DNA of 64,000 bases from contig WQYA01000001.1 in assembly GCA_009781495.1 (NCBI GenBank), positions 62,001-126,000 of the forward strand, read 5' to 3'. Below the pieces are notes generated by a model that saw only the letters and a list, made by a program, of their open reading frames with translations, was not told where the DNA came from and did not search any database. Shown in pieces: positions 49,789-60,900 of the stretch. Source of the DNA: Cystobacterineae bacterium (GTDB lineage Bacteria; Myxococcota; Myxococcia; Myxococcales; Myxococcaceae). Within the stretch, counting starts at the first letter, position 1. Each line of letters begins with the position of its first letter. Position numbers and translations under genes: made by a program.

Positions 49789-50811
49789 TTAGCCCCCACG
49801 TTTATGCATTTCAAGGTGGGGATTTTCAAGAAGCTCTTTTTCTGTTTTGAAAGCCTTTCGGTTTTCTTGCAAAAGCCTCTGCTCTGCGCCTTTTTCACGA
49901 CGCTGCTCCCAGAAGGAGGCAATGCGTTGTTGCAATTGCGCGTGTGTTTTCCCAGCGCGCAATTCTTTTTTCAAGTCCAAGCCTTCGCTGGCATAGAGGC
50001 AAGGAAACAATTTGCCGTCCGCACTCAAGCGCAGGCGGTTGCAGTTTTCGCAGAAGGGAGCGGAAGCGGAGGCGATGATGCCGAAGGTGCTGCCGTCGGC
50101 GAGTTGATAGCGTTTAGCGGGGGCGGCGTGGGCTTCTTCCAGGGGGAGGGTGGGGCCGAAGCTTTTTTCAATGTGTTGCAGCATTTCTGTTTGCGTCACC
50201 ACCTGCTCCCAAGACCAATTCAGCGCACCCGCGACGTCCATATATTCAATGAAGCGGATTTCTGCGTTTCTCTCATTTGCAAATTGGAGCAAGGCGGGCA
50301 ACTCATCGTCATTGAAGCCACGAATGACGACGGTGTCCAACTTCAATTTTTTTGGAAAGCCTGCTTGGGCGGCAGTGTCAATGCCCAAAAGCACTTGGCG
50401 GTGGCTGTCGCGTTTGGATATGTGCTCAAAGCGTTTGGGTTGCAGGCTGTCCAAACTCACGTTGAGTCTGTGCAAGCCGGCTTCTTTGAGGGACACAGCC
50501 ACAGGGGCCAGCTCGACGCCGTTGGTGGTGAGAGCAAAGTCTTCCAATTGTGGCTTTGAGGCCAACAGATGGACAAGTTTCACAAGCTCGCTGCGCAGCA
50601 AAGGCTCCCCACCTGTGAGGCGCAATTTGCGGACACCCAAAGCGAGGAAGAGGGTGACGAGGGAAGAAATTTCCTCAAAAGAAAGCAAATCCGCTTTGGC
50701 CAGCCAGCTATAATGCGTACGCGGCATGCAATAGAAGCAGCGCAGGTTGCACCTGTCTGTCAGGGAGAGGCGCAAGTCCGACATGGCTCTATGGTGGGTG
50801 TCAAAAATCAT
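49789..50811 (-). CDS. moaA: GTP 3',8-cyclase MoaA
   Basis: A 340-residue radical-SAM enzyme that starts molybdopterin synthesis from GTP. The N-terminal [4Fe-4S] ligands are in 'DRCNLRCFYCMP' and the SAM-binding 'LTGGEPLLR' follows. The second cluster is in 'FCENCNRLRLSADGKLFPCL', and the chain ends in the conserved Gly-Gly (KRGG). It shows that the organism makes molybdenum cofactor, which matters for the molybdate-type regulator at 26 kb. No other moa or moe gene is in the window. It sits between tyrS and the HD-GYP gene on the same strand. Confidence 0.94.
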   Translation of the reverse strand: MIFDTHHRAMSDLRLSLTDRCNLRCFYCMPRTHYSWLAKADLLSFEEISSLVTLFLALGVRKLRLTGGEPLLRSELVKLVHLLASKPQLEDFALTTNGVELAPVAVSLKEAGLHRLNVSLDSLQPKRFEHISKRDSHRQVLLGIDTAAQAGFPKKLKLDTVVIRGFNDDELPALLQFANERNAEIRFIEYMDVAGALNWSWEQVVTQTEMLQHIEKSFGPTLPLEEAHAAPAKRYQLADGSTFGIIASASAPFCENCNRLRLSADGKLFPCLYASEGLDLKKELRAGKTHAQLQQRIASFWEQRREKGAEQRLLQENRKAFKTEKELLENPHLEMHKRGG

Positions 50812-50816
50812 CAGCC

Positions 50817-51941
50817 TTATTGGAAGTCAGCACTCACGAGTCGGTCTGTCAAAGCTTCATGCCACAAGGGTTGGCTGTTGATTTCGGCGCAAATGCGAAG
50901 TAACTCATTTTCGCCAATGGACAAGAAGGCTTCGACGACAAAAGGATCAAACTGCTTATGGGCATAGCGGGTAATCTCTTGGAGGGCCGCAGGAAGGCTC
51001 ATTCCTTTTCGGTAGGGGCGGTTTCGCGTCATCGCATCCAAGGCGTCGGCAACGGCGAAAATGCGTGCGCCGATGGGAATTTCCTCTTTGGAGCGTCCAT
51101 GGGGATAACCTGTCCCGTCATAGTGCTCGTGGTGGTTTAAGACAATTTCAGCGGCTTCGCTGAGGAAGGGGATGGATTTTATCATCTGGTAGCCGACGAG
51201 GGGGTGGCGGCGCATTTGCTCCCATTCTTCGGGCGTCAACTCGCCCGGTTTGAGCAAGACAGCGTCTGGGACGCCGATTTTTCCGATGTCATGCAGCAAG
51301 GCGCCTCGGCCGATGATTTGTAACTCTTTGCTGTTCAACTTCAGTTGCCTTGCGATGGCCACAGCATAGGTGACGACGCGCAGGGAATGCTCAGAGGTTT
51401 CCTGCTCACGTGCATCCAAAGCCGCAACGAGCGCCAGGAGCGTGTTTTGGTAGCTTTGGTTAACGTCTTTGAGAGCCGTTTGCAATTCGCGGGTACGGGC
51501 GGCAACCGTGGCCTCCAATTCCCGCTGATAGCGCTCCTGGGCCAATTCAATGCTTTTTTGGGCTTTGACGCGCTCAATGGCGCGGACAAGCTCCGTCATT
51601 TTGGGCGGTTTAAGGAGGTAGTCCGAAGCGCCTATGTGCAGACAGTCAATGGCCAATTTGGTTTCGCCCAAAGCGGTGAGCATGATGACGGGGATGTTGG
51701 CGTGGTACTCTTGGATTTTTTCAAGCAGCCACGTCCCATTTTTCCCGGGCAGTTTAATGTCGCAAATAACGAGGGAGAAGGGGGTGTTTGTCAACATTCC
51801 CAGGGCGGTTTCTGCCTCTTGGGCGATGGTGCAGCGATAGCCTTCTTCCTCCAACAGCAAGGAAAGCATTTTGCACACAGCGATGTCGTCATCGACAATG
51901 AGGATGTTTTGCGTGGGAGGTGTGTCGCTGTTGCTGGCCAT
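50817..51941 (-). CDS. Response regulator with HD-GYP phosphodiesterase domain
   Basis: The 374-residue protein has a receiver domain (about 12-128, with acidic residues in 'ILIVDDDIA', phosphoacceptor in 'LVICDIKLPGKNG' and Lys in 'YLLKPPKM'). A coiled-coil linker follows, then an HD-GYP domain (about 165-345) with 'ALLHDIGKIGVPDAVLLKPG', 'RRHPLVGYQM', 'NHHEHYDGTGYPHG' and 'AVADALDAMT'. The metal and GYP residues are intact, so it should hydrolyse c-di-GMP. It is 5 bp upstream of moaA, so the two are probably cotranscribed. No diguanylate cyclase is in the window. Confidence 0.93.
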   Translation of the reverse strand: MASNSDTPPTQNILIVDDDIAVCKMLSLLLEEEGYRCTIAQEAETALGMLTNTPFSLVICDIKLPGKNGTWLLEKIQEYHANIPVIMLTALGETKLAIDCLHIGASDYLLKPPKMTELVRAIERVKAQKSIELAQERYQRELEATVAARTRELQTALKDVNQSYQNTLLALVAALDAREQETSEHSLRVVTYAVAIARQLKLNSKELQIIGRGALLHDIGKIGVPDAVLLKPGELTPEEWEQMRRHPLVGYQMIKSIPFLSEAAEIVLNHHEHYDGTGYPHGRSKEEIPIGARIFAVADALDAMTRNRPYRKGMSLPAALQEITRYAHKQFDPFVVEAFLSIGENELLRICAEINSQPLWHEALTDRLVSADFQ

Positions 51942-51949
51942 GGTTGTTT

Positions 51950-53053
51950 CTAGTCTTGGTTATTGGCAAAGCGTAGGTGGCTAAGAGGCGTCATGTCAAA
52001 GGAAGGTGTCTTTTCGCAGACAAGCTCTGAAATCAGTTGTGCTGTTATGGGCGCCAAAGCGATGCCGTTGCGAAAATGTCCGGTTGCCAGCACAAGTCCC
52101 TGGGGGGTTTTGGAGAGGATGGGAGACCCGTCTATGGTAGCTGGGCGAAGGCCTGACCAGCAGCGTAGGAAAGTGGCTGTACCGAGTGGGGGGCAATAAT
52201 TTTGAGCCATACCTAAAATATGGTGGAGGCCTAAGGGGGTATTGCTTTTGTCGAAGCCCACATTTTCCATGGTGCTCCCCAGCGTCACCCGACCATCCGT
52301 CCTGGGCACAGCATAGGCGCCTGTAGCCATAATAATGTGCCTCAACAAAGGCCTTGGAAGCTCGACTTCTGCCATTTGTCCTCGGCAAGGGAATATCACC
52401 TGGGGGGGCAGGGGGATACCCTGGAGGAGGGGGGTCCACGCGCCCATCGCAACAACCACCTGCTCTGCTTCCACGCATTGGCCTTCGACAAGAGCCCCCA
52501 CCACGCGGCCTTGGCGCTCCACAATGGCTTGAGCCCTCTTGCGTTGAATGTCGACACCGGCATGGAGGGCGGCGGCGAGGAGGGCGCGCATAAAGGCAGG
52601 AGAGTCTACCTGCAACTCCTCAGGGAAGTGGACGGCATTCAAAATATGGGGGGAGAGGGAGGGCTCCAAGGCGCGTAGCTCATGGGGGTTCAGCCACTCC
52701 AGTTGGAGCCCCTGGGCCTTTTGCCACTGGGCTGTTTGTTTCAACTCTTCGGCCTGGCTGGGCTCCAAGGCCACACGCACAGCGCCGAAGCGTCGAAGCT
52801 CCACAGGCATGCGCGCGTCCTCTTGGATTTGAGCAACAAACTCAGGCCACAGTTTGCGGCTTGCAAGCCCCAACTCCAAGGCGGGGCCCGGGTGGTGGGC
52901 CTCCATTTGAGGCGCAATCATTCCTCCTGAGGCGGCGGAGGCTTCTTGCCCAGGGTGAGAGGTGTCGACGAGTGTGCAGGTTTTTCCCATGCGGGCAAGC
53001 CGATGGGCAACAGACAAACCAATAATTCCGCCTCCGAGTATAAGTACATCCAT
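51950..53053 (-). CDS. thiO: FAD-dependent glycine oxidase-like enzyme (ThiO family)
   Basis: This DAO-fold oxidoreductase starts at ATG 53053 ('MDVLILGGGIIGLSVAHRLA', with AGGAGA upstream). 'GQEASAASGGMIAPQMEAHH' and the C-terminal 'FLRCWSGLRPATIDGSPILS' and 'LATGHFRNGIALAPITAQLI' match ThiO, which turns glycine into iminoacetate for thiazole synthesis. At 367 residues it has the typical length. No thiG or thiS is next to it, so another amino-acid oxidase role is possible. It lies 8 bp upstream of the HD-GYP gene and probably shares its transcript. Confidence 0.82.
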   Translation of the reverse strand: MDVLILGGGIIGLSVAHRLARMGKTCTLVDTSHPGQEASAASGGMIAPQMEAHHPGPALELGLASRKLWPEFVAQIQEDARMPVELRRFGAVRVALEPSQAEELKQTAQWQKAQGLQLEWLNPHELRALEPSLSPHILNAVHFPEELQVDSPAFMRALLAAALHAGVDIQRKRAQAIVERQGRVVGALVEGQCVEAEQVVVAMGAWTPLLQGIPLPPQVIFPCRGQMAEVELPRPLLRHIIMATGAYAVPRTDGRVTLGSTMENVGFDKSNTPLGLHHILGMAQNYCPPLGTATFLRCWSGLRPATIDGSPILSKTPQGLVLATGHFRNGIALAPITAQLISELVCEKTPSFDMTPLSHLRFANNQD

Positions 53054-53141
53054 GAAAGCATCTCCTGCCAAAAGACTTCAAGCTGTGTTTGGGGCACAAA
53101 AAAACTTCCCCAAGGCACAATTGCCTCGCAAGGCTTGCGCT

Positions 53142-53159
53142 ATAGCACCAGGGTGCTAT
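53142..53159. promoter_or_regulatory. Palindrome at the lpdA promoter
   Basis: ATAGCAC-CAGG-GTGCTAT, perfect 7-bp arms, lies 35 bp before the lpdA ATG. A second palindrome, CGCAAG-G-CTTGCG (53128-53140), adjoins it. The segment TATAGC (53141-53146) could be a -10 box, so a repressor bound here would block transcription start. Candidate operator only. Confidence 0.45.
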
Positions 53160-53193
53160 CAATCCAAGAAACTCTCACGCATTGAGGTGTGCT

Positions 53194-54591
53194 ATGGCTG
53201 AAATATTCGACTTAATCGTTATCGGCAGCGGCCCCGGCGGCTATGTTGCGGCCATTCGTGCAGGGCAGCTTGGGTTGAAGACGGCCCTTGTGGAGAAGGA
53301 CGGCCAACTGGGCGGCACTTGTCTGCACCGGGGCTGCATTCCCACCAAGTCCCTGTTGTGGACAGCGGAACTCTATTCCCACGTCCTCGAAGCGGCGACT
53401 TTCGGCATAGAGCTTGAGAAGCCGCGCATCAACTGGGCAGCGGCCCAAACACACAAAGCCAAGGTGGTCAGCAAAGGTGCTGCGGGCATTGCCTACCTCA
53501 TGAAGAAAAACAAGGTGACGGTACTCAAAGGCCATGGCCGTCTTTTGGGCAAGGGGCAGGTGGAGGTGGACTCAGGTGAGGCGAAGCAGGTGTTGGGGGC
53601 CAAGCACATTGTATTGGCCACAGGCTCCATACCGCGCTCTCTGCCGAGCGTGCCGGTGGACGGCCAACGCGTGTTGAATTCGGACGCCATGCTGCAAATT
53701 CCGCAGGTGCCCAAGAGCCTCATTGTGTTGGGCGCCGGAGCCGTAGGGACGGAGTTTGCATCCATCTTCAACCAACTGGGCGCTCAGGTGACGCTGATAG
53801 AATACATGCCTCAAGTGTTGCCCATTGAAGACGAGGACGTCGCCAGGGAATTGGAGAAGCATTTGCAGCGGCGAAAAATAACCTTGGCCCTGGGCGTTTC
53901 CGTGGAGGGGGTGGAGGTAGGGGAAACCGGCGTCAAGGTGTTGGCCAAAAAGGGAGGGGAGGAGAAGCTATTCGAAGCGGAATATGTCCTGTCCGCCGTA
54001 GGGCGCGCCCCCGTAACTTTTGGCGTGGGCATTGAAAACACGGCCATTGCGTTGGACGCGAAGGGTTTTGTCCCCGTGGATGTTTTTCAGCGCACAGCGG
54101 AGCCGCACCTCTATGCCATTGGCGACATATGCCCCACGCCGATGTTGGCGCATGTGGCCTCTGCGCAAGCGCTGCTTGCCGTGGAGCATTTGGCCGGCGA
54201 AAAGGTGGAGCCCATACGCTATGACAGAATACCCAGCGCCACCTATTGCTTCCCCGAAGTGGCCTCGGTGGGGTTGACGGAGAAGAAAGCGAAGGAGAAG
54301 GGCTATGAGGTGAAGACGGGCCTCTTCCCCTTTTCGGCGATTACGAAGGCGAGCATTTCAAACCAAGCCATAGGCCTTGTGAAGATAGTGTCCGACAAAA
54401 AATACGACGAGGTTTTAGGGGTACATTTGGTAGGCCCCCACGCGACGGAGTTGTTGGCGGAGGCCTGCCTTGCCCTGCGTTTGGAGAGCACCACCGAGGA
54501 CATTGCGCGCACCATGCATGCGCACCCGACGCTGTCTGAAATTATGAAAGAGGCAGCCGAAGCCACATTGGGCAAGCCCATTCACATGTAG
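53194..54591 (+). CDS. lpdA: Dihydrolipoyl dehydrogenase
   Basis: The E3 flavoprotein (465 residues from ATG 53194, ribosome site TTGAGGTG) reoxidises dihydrolipoamide in 2-oxoacid dehydrogenase or glycine-cleavage complexes. FAD-binding 'DLIVIGSGPGGYVAAIRAGQ', redox disulfide 'GGTCLHRGCIPTKSL', NAD-binding 'LIVLGAGAVGTEFASIFNQL' and the C-terminal active-site 'TMHAHPTLSE' are intact. The disulfide motif has CLHRGC in place of the usual CLNxGC, a change found in some E3 proteins. No E1 or E2 genes are in the window. Confidence 0.94.
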   Translation: MAEIFDLIVIGSGPGGYVAAIRAGQLGLKTALVEKDGQLGGTCLHRGCIPTKSLLWTAELYSHVLEAATFGIELEKPRINWAAAQTHKAKVVSKGAAGIAYLMKKNKVTVLKGHGRLLGKGQVEVDSGEAKQVLGAKHIVLATGSIPRSLPSVPVDGQRVLNSDAMLQIPQVPKSLIVLGAGAVGTEFASIFNQLGAQVTLIEYMPQVLPIEDEDVARELEKHLQRRKITLALGVSVEGVEVGETGVKVLAKKGGEEKLFEAEYVLSAVGRAPVTFGVGIENTAIALDAKGFVPVDVFQRTAEPHLYAIGDICPTPMLAHVASAQALLAVEHLAGEKVEPIRYDRIPSATYCFPEVASVGLTEKKAKEKGYEVKTGLFPFSAITKASISNQAIGLVKIVSDKKYDEVLGVHLVGPHATELLAEACLALRLESTTEDIARTMHAHPTLSEIMKEAAEATLGKPIHM

Positions 54592-54932
54592 CGTGTACAA
54601 GCCTAAAGGCCGGCTAGCGAAGCTTCTTTTTTATCTAATGAGGAATATTTTACCCTATCTGGATTTTAGGTGGGGTAGGCCCAGAGGAACGCTGGGTTGC
54701 TCCACTTCGCCTTTCCGTGAGGGCCACTCAGAGGCTAGGGCCAAGCTACAGAAACGGAAAGTAGCATTTGTACAATACGTGTTGAAATGTAATACCTATT
54801 GTCATGCAGGTTGTCACATCCGCCAGTATTTTGAGTGAGGTTTAGGCTGATGGCGCCATGGTGGAAGTGAAGTGAGACAAGAGCACGGGTGCTCAAATTT
54901 TTCGTATCCACATTCAGCACAAAGAAAACACC
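54592..54932. other. Intergenic region before the alpha-2-macroglobulin gene
   Basis: About 340 bases. Just after lpdA, small stems (GCCTAAAGGC at 54601-54610 and GCTAGCGAAGC) precede CTTTTTTA, a possible weak terminator. The middle part has complementary GC-rich patches (GGCCCAGAGG, GCTGGG, GAGGGCC) that could fold into an RNA, but I match no known RNA family. The promoter of the next gene should lie in the AT-rich part near 54765-54800; boxes are not clear. Confidence 0.35.
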
Positions 54933-57900
54933 ATGACTGCTTCCGACCAGAAACCTTCGAGCCCACCTGACGAAGTTCCCTCGGATACTCCCGAGCAGAA
55001 ACCTTCGAGTCCTTCAGAAGAAACGCCTTCGGATGTTTCCGAGGAGAAGCCTTCAAGCCCTCCTGAAGCTCCTGCGAATACTTCTAAGCCGTCTTTGTTA
55101 TACCACATAGGGCGCTATTGGGGTTTGTTAGTCGGTGCAGTGGTAGCGCTGGTGGTACTGGGAGGGTTATGGGCGTGGTGGGAGGAGCAACCCCAAGCGC
55201 CTGAGCGAGCCAAGCCCGCGAAAGTGGTTGTGAGCATAACCAATCCCTCTCGCACCCATTTTGCTGCCGACCATGCGGAGCCGACGGTATACCCGTTGAA
55301 GATAGCGTTTTCGGTAGCTGTAGCTGCGCTGGAGAGTGTCGACAAGGAAGTGGCAAGCGAGCACATTACGGTGTCGCCGTCGCTGAAAGGCAGGTGGCAA
55401 TGGGATGGTGACGCGAGGTTGACGTTCCAACCTGAAAGCGATTGGGTGTTGGGCACTCAATATACGGTAACATTTTCACCGAAAATGTTTCGTCCTGAAG
55501 CGCTTTTCAACAGCTACAAAACGACGTTTCAGACGCCAGAATTTCAAGCTTATTCTCTGAAGGCCTATTTCTATCAAGATCCATCCCATTCCGAAGACAA
55601 GAAAGTCGTCGCATCCATCAGCTTCACGCATCCGGTGGATACTGCCGATTTCGAGAAACGGGTAAGCATGGCGATGGAGGGAGAGGGAAAAGGCCTGTTT
55701 GGCTCTGGAAAAAAGAAGGTTGATTTTCAGATAAGCTACGACAGCAAAAAACTCAACGCCTACATCCACTCGACGCAACTATCGGCTCCAGAGAAGGCGC
55801 AGACGATACGTGTGAGCATTGACAAAGGCGTGCGTGCCCTTGTTGGTGGCAATACGACGAGTGAAATATTGAGCGAGAGGGTATTCATTCCGGGACTGGA
55901 TGGGCTGAAAGTCTCCAGTCTCTATTCGGTGATTGTCAACAATGACCAATATCAACCGGAGCATGTGTTGATGCTGGAACTGTCGATGTTGACGCATGAG
56001 AAGCAAGCGAAAGACGCGGTGAAAGTCTGGCTGTTGCCGAAGCAGCCTCCCAAAGGCAGCCCGTTATATGCGGAAGGGTGGAGCGCCGATCAGCTATATA
56101 ACTGGAGCGACAGCGATACGGCATACATAGATGCTGCGCTGCTCAAGCATGGCAAAGCGGTGAAACTGGAAGCGTTGCCGAATGAAAACGAAGTATCCAC
56201 CCTATTCAGTTACCGTTATCAAGCGCAGCCGGAACAATATATCTACGTTCAAGTGCCTAAAGGGCTAAAGGCCTTCGGGGGCTACTACCTGGGCGATGCT
56301 GTGGAGCGTGTTTTTCAGGTACCGGCTTTTTCGCCTATGGCGCAGATGATGTCAAAGGGTTCGCTGTTGCCGTTGTCGGGCGAGCGCAAGGTATCGGTAA
56401 TGGCGCGTGATGTTCCGGCAATTCGTTATTCCATTTCCCGTGTGGTGCCTCAACAGCTGCAATACCTGGTCAACAAGGGCATACGCAACAGTGGCAGCTT
56501 TTCGATACCGAGATTTGGCGATGATGAAGATTATTACAATTATTGCAATGGTATTGAGGAAATCGACATTTCCGAGCGTTTCGAAAAAATCACCCCGCTT
56601 GAGGTGTTGGAGCCGGGCAAACCGCAATACCAGGCGCTGGATTTGAATGAATACCTCAAGGCGCGGCGCGGTGTTTTTCTGTTGCATGTACAAGGCTACG
56701 ATCCGAAGACGAAAGAGGTTATTGGGGAGAAGGACAGTCGGCTGATAATGGTGAGTGACCTGGGGCTTCTTGAGAAGCGGTCTGTTGATGGGAGTTACGA
56801 TCTTTTTGTGCAGTCAATTTACCGTGGTGGTCCGGTTGTCGACGCCTTGGTTGAAGTCATTGGCCGCAACGGTTTGCCGGTGTTGCAGGCGCGAACCGAC
56901 TCCAGCGGGCGTGTGACGTTTCCCAAATTCGATGATTTCAAAAACGAACGCGAGCCGATGCTTTTCCTGGTCAGCAAGGACAATGACAGCAGTTTCCTAC
57001 CCTACAGCCGCAACCATCAACTTGGGCGCAGACTGAATTATTCGCGCTTTGATGTTGGCGGCGCGGTCAATGCGGTTGAAGCCCGGCAACTGTCGGCATA
57101 CCTGTTTTCCGACCGAGGCATTTATCGACCGGGAGAGGAAATTCGTATAGGGATGCTCGTTCGAGCGGCCAATTGGACAAAATCGATAGCAGGTATTCCG
57201 TTGGAACTGGAGCTCATTGATGCGCGTGGGCTGACGGTGCGGCGCGATAAAATCAGGTTGTCAGAGAGTGGTTTGGGTGAACTGCGCCATCCGACGCTCG
57301 ATACCGCGCCGGCAGGCACATATACCGTTAGGCTATCGCTGATAAAGAATGACCAGGCCGACACCTTGCTGGGTTCCACGACAGTGCGTGTTCAAGATTT
57401 TGAACCAGATCGTTTGCGGATGGACGTACGTTTCAGCCAAGGGAAGACCGACGGCTGGGTAACGCCGGACGATTTGGAAGTGGGGGTGTCGCTGCAGAAT
57501 TTGTTTGGAACACCGGCTGAAAACCGTCGCATACGTGCTTCCATGTCCCTGACGCCGGGCATATTGAAATTCCCGCGCTACAAGGACTATTTGTTTGGCG
57601 ATCCGCAGCGTGCCCAGGAGTCGGTGTCGGAAGAATTGGCCGAGACGACGACCGATGAAGCAGGAGTGGCGACGTTGAATTTGGATTTGAAGCGTTTTGC
57701 GCAGGCGACATACTGGGCGCACGTTGTCGTTCAGGGGTTTGAAGCGGACGGTGGTCGTGGTGTGTCGGGTGAGGCAACAGCACTGGTATCAGGGCTCGAT
57801 TACCTGATTGGCTATAAGCCGGACGGAAAGCTGGCTTTTGTGCGTCGGGAAAGTGCGCGTGCAGTCGAACTGTTGGCGATTGGCCGTGATGGGAAACAGC

Positions 57901-60900
57901 GGGAAGTGAAGGGGTTGAAGTTGAAGCGTATCGAACGCCGATACGTATCGGTGTTGACCAGGCAAGACGACGGCACTTACCGCTATCAGTCGGTGGAGAA
58001 AGAAATTCTGTTGGATGAGAAGCCGTTGACGATTGCAGCGACGGGTTATTCGCTGAAGTTGTCGACCGAGAAGCCGGGCGCGTTTACATACATGGTGACC
58101 GATGTCGATAATATGGAATATGCGCGTATCGCATATAACGTTATTGGCGAGGCCAATCTGACGCGTTCTCTCGACAAGAATGCCGAGTTGAAACTGACGC
58201 TGTCGAAAGGTGATTTCATACCAGGCGAAGAGATTGAAGTGCAGATAGAGGCGCCCTATACCGGCAGTGGGTTAATGACCATCGAAAGGGATAGAGTCTA
58301 TGCGCATCGTTGGTTTTCCAGCACGACGACCAGCACAGTACAGAAGATTCGACTGCCGGAAGATGTTGACGGCAATGCATATTTGACAGTGACGTTCGTG
58401 CGAGATCCAGGATCGGACGAGATTTATATGAGTCCACTGTCCTATGGCGTGGTGCCGTTTTCGGTTAGTCGCGAACATTTCCAACTGGGGCTCGACGTGG
58501 TTGTGCCGGAGAAGCTAAAACCTGGCGAGACAGCGACATTCAAGCTAAAAAGTGGCAAGGCGGCGAAAGCGTTGGTGTTTGCCGTCGATGAAGGCATTTT
58601 ACAGGTAGCGCGTTATAAGACGGCTGATCCACTCGGTTATTTTTTCCAGAAACGAGCGCTTGAAGTGTCGACCAGCCAGTTGCTCGACTTAATTCTCCCC
58701 GAGTTTTCGCGTTTAATGGCTTCGGCTCCGGGTGGCGATGCCGAGGGTACGACAGGGCGTTTTCTGAATCCGTTCAAGCGCAAGCGTGATCCAGCGGTAG
58801 CATACTGGTCGGGCATCATCGATCTCGGTCCGAATGGTGAGACGCTGTCGTGGCAAGTGCCCGATTCATTCAACGGCAAGTTGAGGGTGATGGTGGTGGC
58901 GGTAACGCCGCAGAAGGTTGGCGTATATGAAGGGCATACTCTTGTACGCGGCGATTTTGTGTTATTGCCGAATGCGCCGCTGACGGTAACGCCGGGCGAC
59001 GTGTTCGACATGTCGGTCGGTGTTTCGAACAATCTGGAAAGCTCCGGGAGCGACGCAAAGGTGAAAGTGACGCTTGATGTTGGAGAGCATTTCGAGGTGC
59101 TGAGCGACAAGACGGTCGAGGTGCCGATTCCGGAGAATCGCGAGAGTGTTGTACATTTCAATGTACGTGCCAAACCACTGCTGGGTTCCGGAACGTTGGC
59201 ATTGACGGCGGGGATTGGGGGCAAGAAAACGAGTCTGACAACAACGGTCAGCATTCGGCCGGCAACGCCATACCGTCAGGATTTGCAAATTGGAACGGTG
59301 TCGGTTGGCAAGAGTGTTGAAATACCGACTGCCCGTCATATGTTCGCTGAGCATAGCAAGTTCAATGTTGATGTGTCAGCCTCACCGTTGGTTATCAACA
59401 GTGGATTGGTATCCTATCTCGGAGGGTTCCCCTATTCATGTACCGAGCAACTTGTGTCGAAGGCAATACCGGCGCTGATATTGAGTCATCGGCCTGAATT
59501 CGGCGAACTTGAAAAGGAGCGTGGTGCGACGATGGCCGGATTGATAGCAACGCTGCGCGGTCGACAGAACGCGGAGGGTGCATATGGTTTGTGGGCGGCG
59601 AACTCCTATGTTTCGGAGGCGGCGAGCGTGTGGGTGCAGCAATTCCTTGTCGAAGCGAAGGAACTTGGCGAAGCTGTGCCGCCGGACATGTTGCAACGTG
59701 GCAATGAGTGGTTGCGAAGTTTCGCATCGCGCGGAGGCAGTTCGTTGGATGCCGACCGGACACGGGCACAAGCGGTGTATATATTGACACGGCAGGGGAT
59801 ACAAACATCGAATTTGGCGTCGGCAATTCAGAAACGCCTGGAGGAGCGCGACGCGAAGACATGGAAGAACGATCTGGCGGCAGTGTATTTGGCAGTAACC
59901 TACAAGATGTTGAAGCAGAACAGTCTTGCCGAAAGTGCGCTGAGCGGTTTTCGTTTTAGCAATGCGGAGGAGAGGAGCAAGGTAGATGGGCGCGGTGATT
60001 CGCTGGGTGGTATCCGCAACAATGAGCGATGGCTATATGACGATTTGCGGCGCGATGCCAGTGCTCTGCATTTGTTGGCGAAACATTATCCTGAACGCGC
60101 CAAAAAGCTGTCGGATAATGTATTTACGTCAATGCTCAGTGCCTTGTCGAAGTCTCAGAATACGTCATTCTCATCAAGCCAGTTGTTGTTGGCGCTCGAT
60201 GCTTGGACGAGCCTGGCGGAAGCGTCGAGTGGCACAAAATTCCGTATCGATGAAATTTTGGCGGATGGAACGGTTCGCGATCGGATGCTTTCGCCCGGGG
60301 TGGTGCAGCGAGGATTGTTCACTCAGGAAGCGGTGAAGCTTGTTGTCCACAACCAGAGTGACATGATGGGCTTCTATGTGGTTGAGACCTCCGGTTTCGA
60401 CATTGAGCCGCCCACGAGCAATTTGCGGGAAGGCGTCGAAATGATGCGCGAATACACGGACGCATTCGGCAAGCCGGTGACATTGGTAACACAGGGTGAC
60501 GAAGTCTACGTTCATCTCAAGTTCCGTGGACTGAACGAATCCTTCAGCGGCATCAACATGGCTTTTGTTGATTTGCTGCCGGGAGGTTTCGATCTCATAT
60601 TGAATCCACCGAGTGAAGAGGCGAACAGCAACGAGTCGCAGCAGGCTTTGAGGCGCGATGTTTCTCCGGAGGATGAATCCTCGGATAACGAGGATGGCTA
60701 CAGAAATGATGAGGGTGATTACAGGGAAGGTGAGGAGGAGGGCGAGGGCGAGGTTAGGGGAGGGGGCTGGACGGTTCCGTTTGGCAATTCACCGACGAGT
60801 TGGTGGGTTCAATATGCCGACATGCGCGAAGATCGTATCGTGCTCTATGGAACGCTCGAAACCGCGACTCACGAATTCGTCTACAAAATTCGTGCCACCA

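Noticed and set aside
54593..54838. An 81-codon frame after lpdA
   Set aside because: No ribosome site, unusual composition, and it spans possible RNA stems and a terminator-like region.
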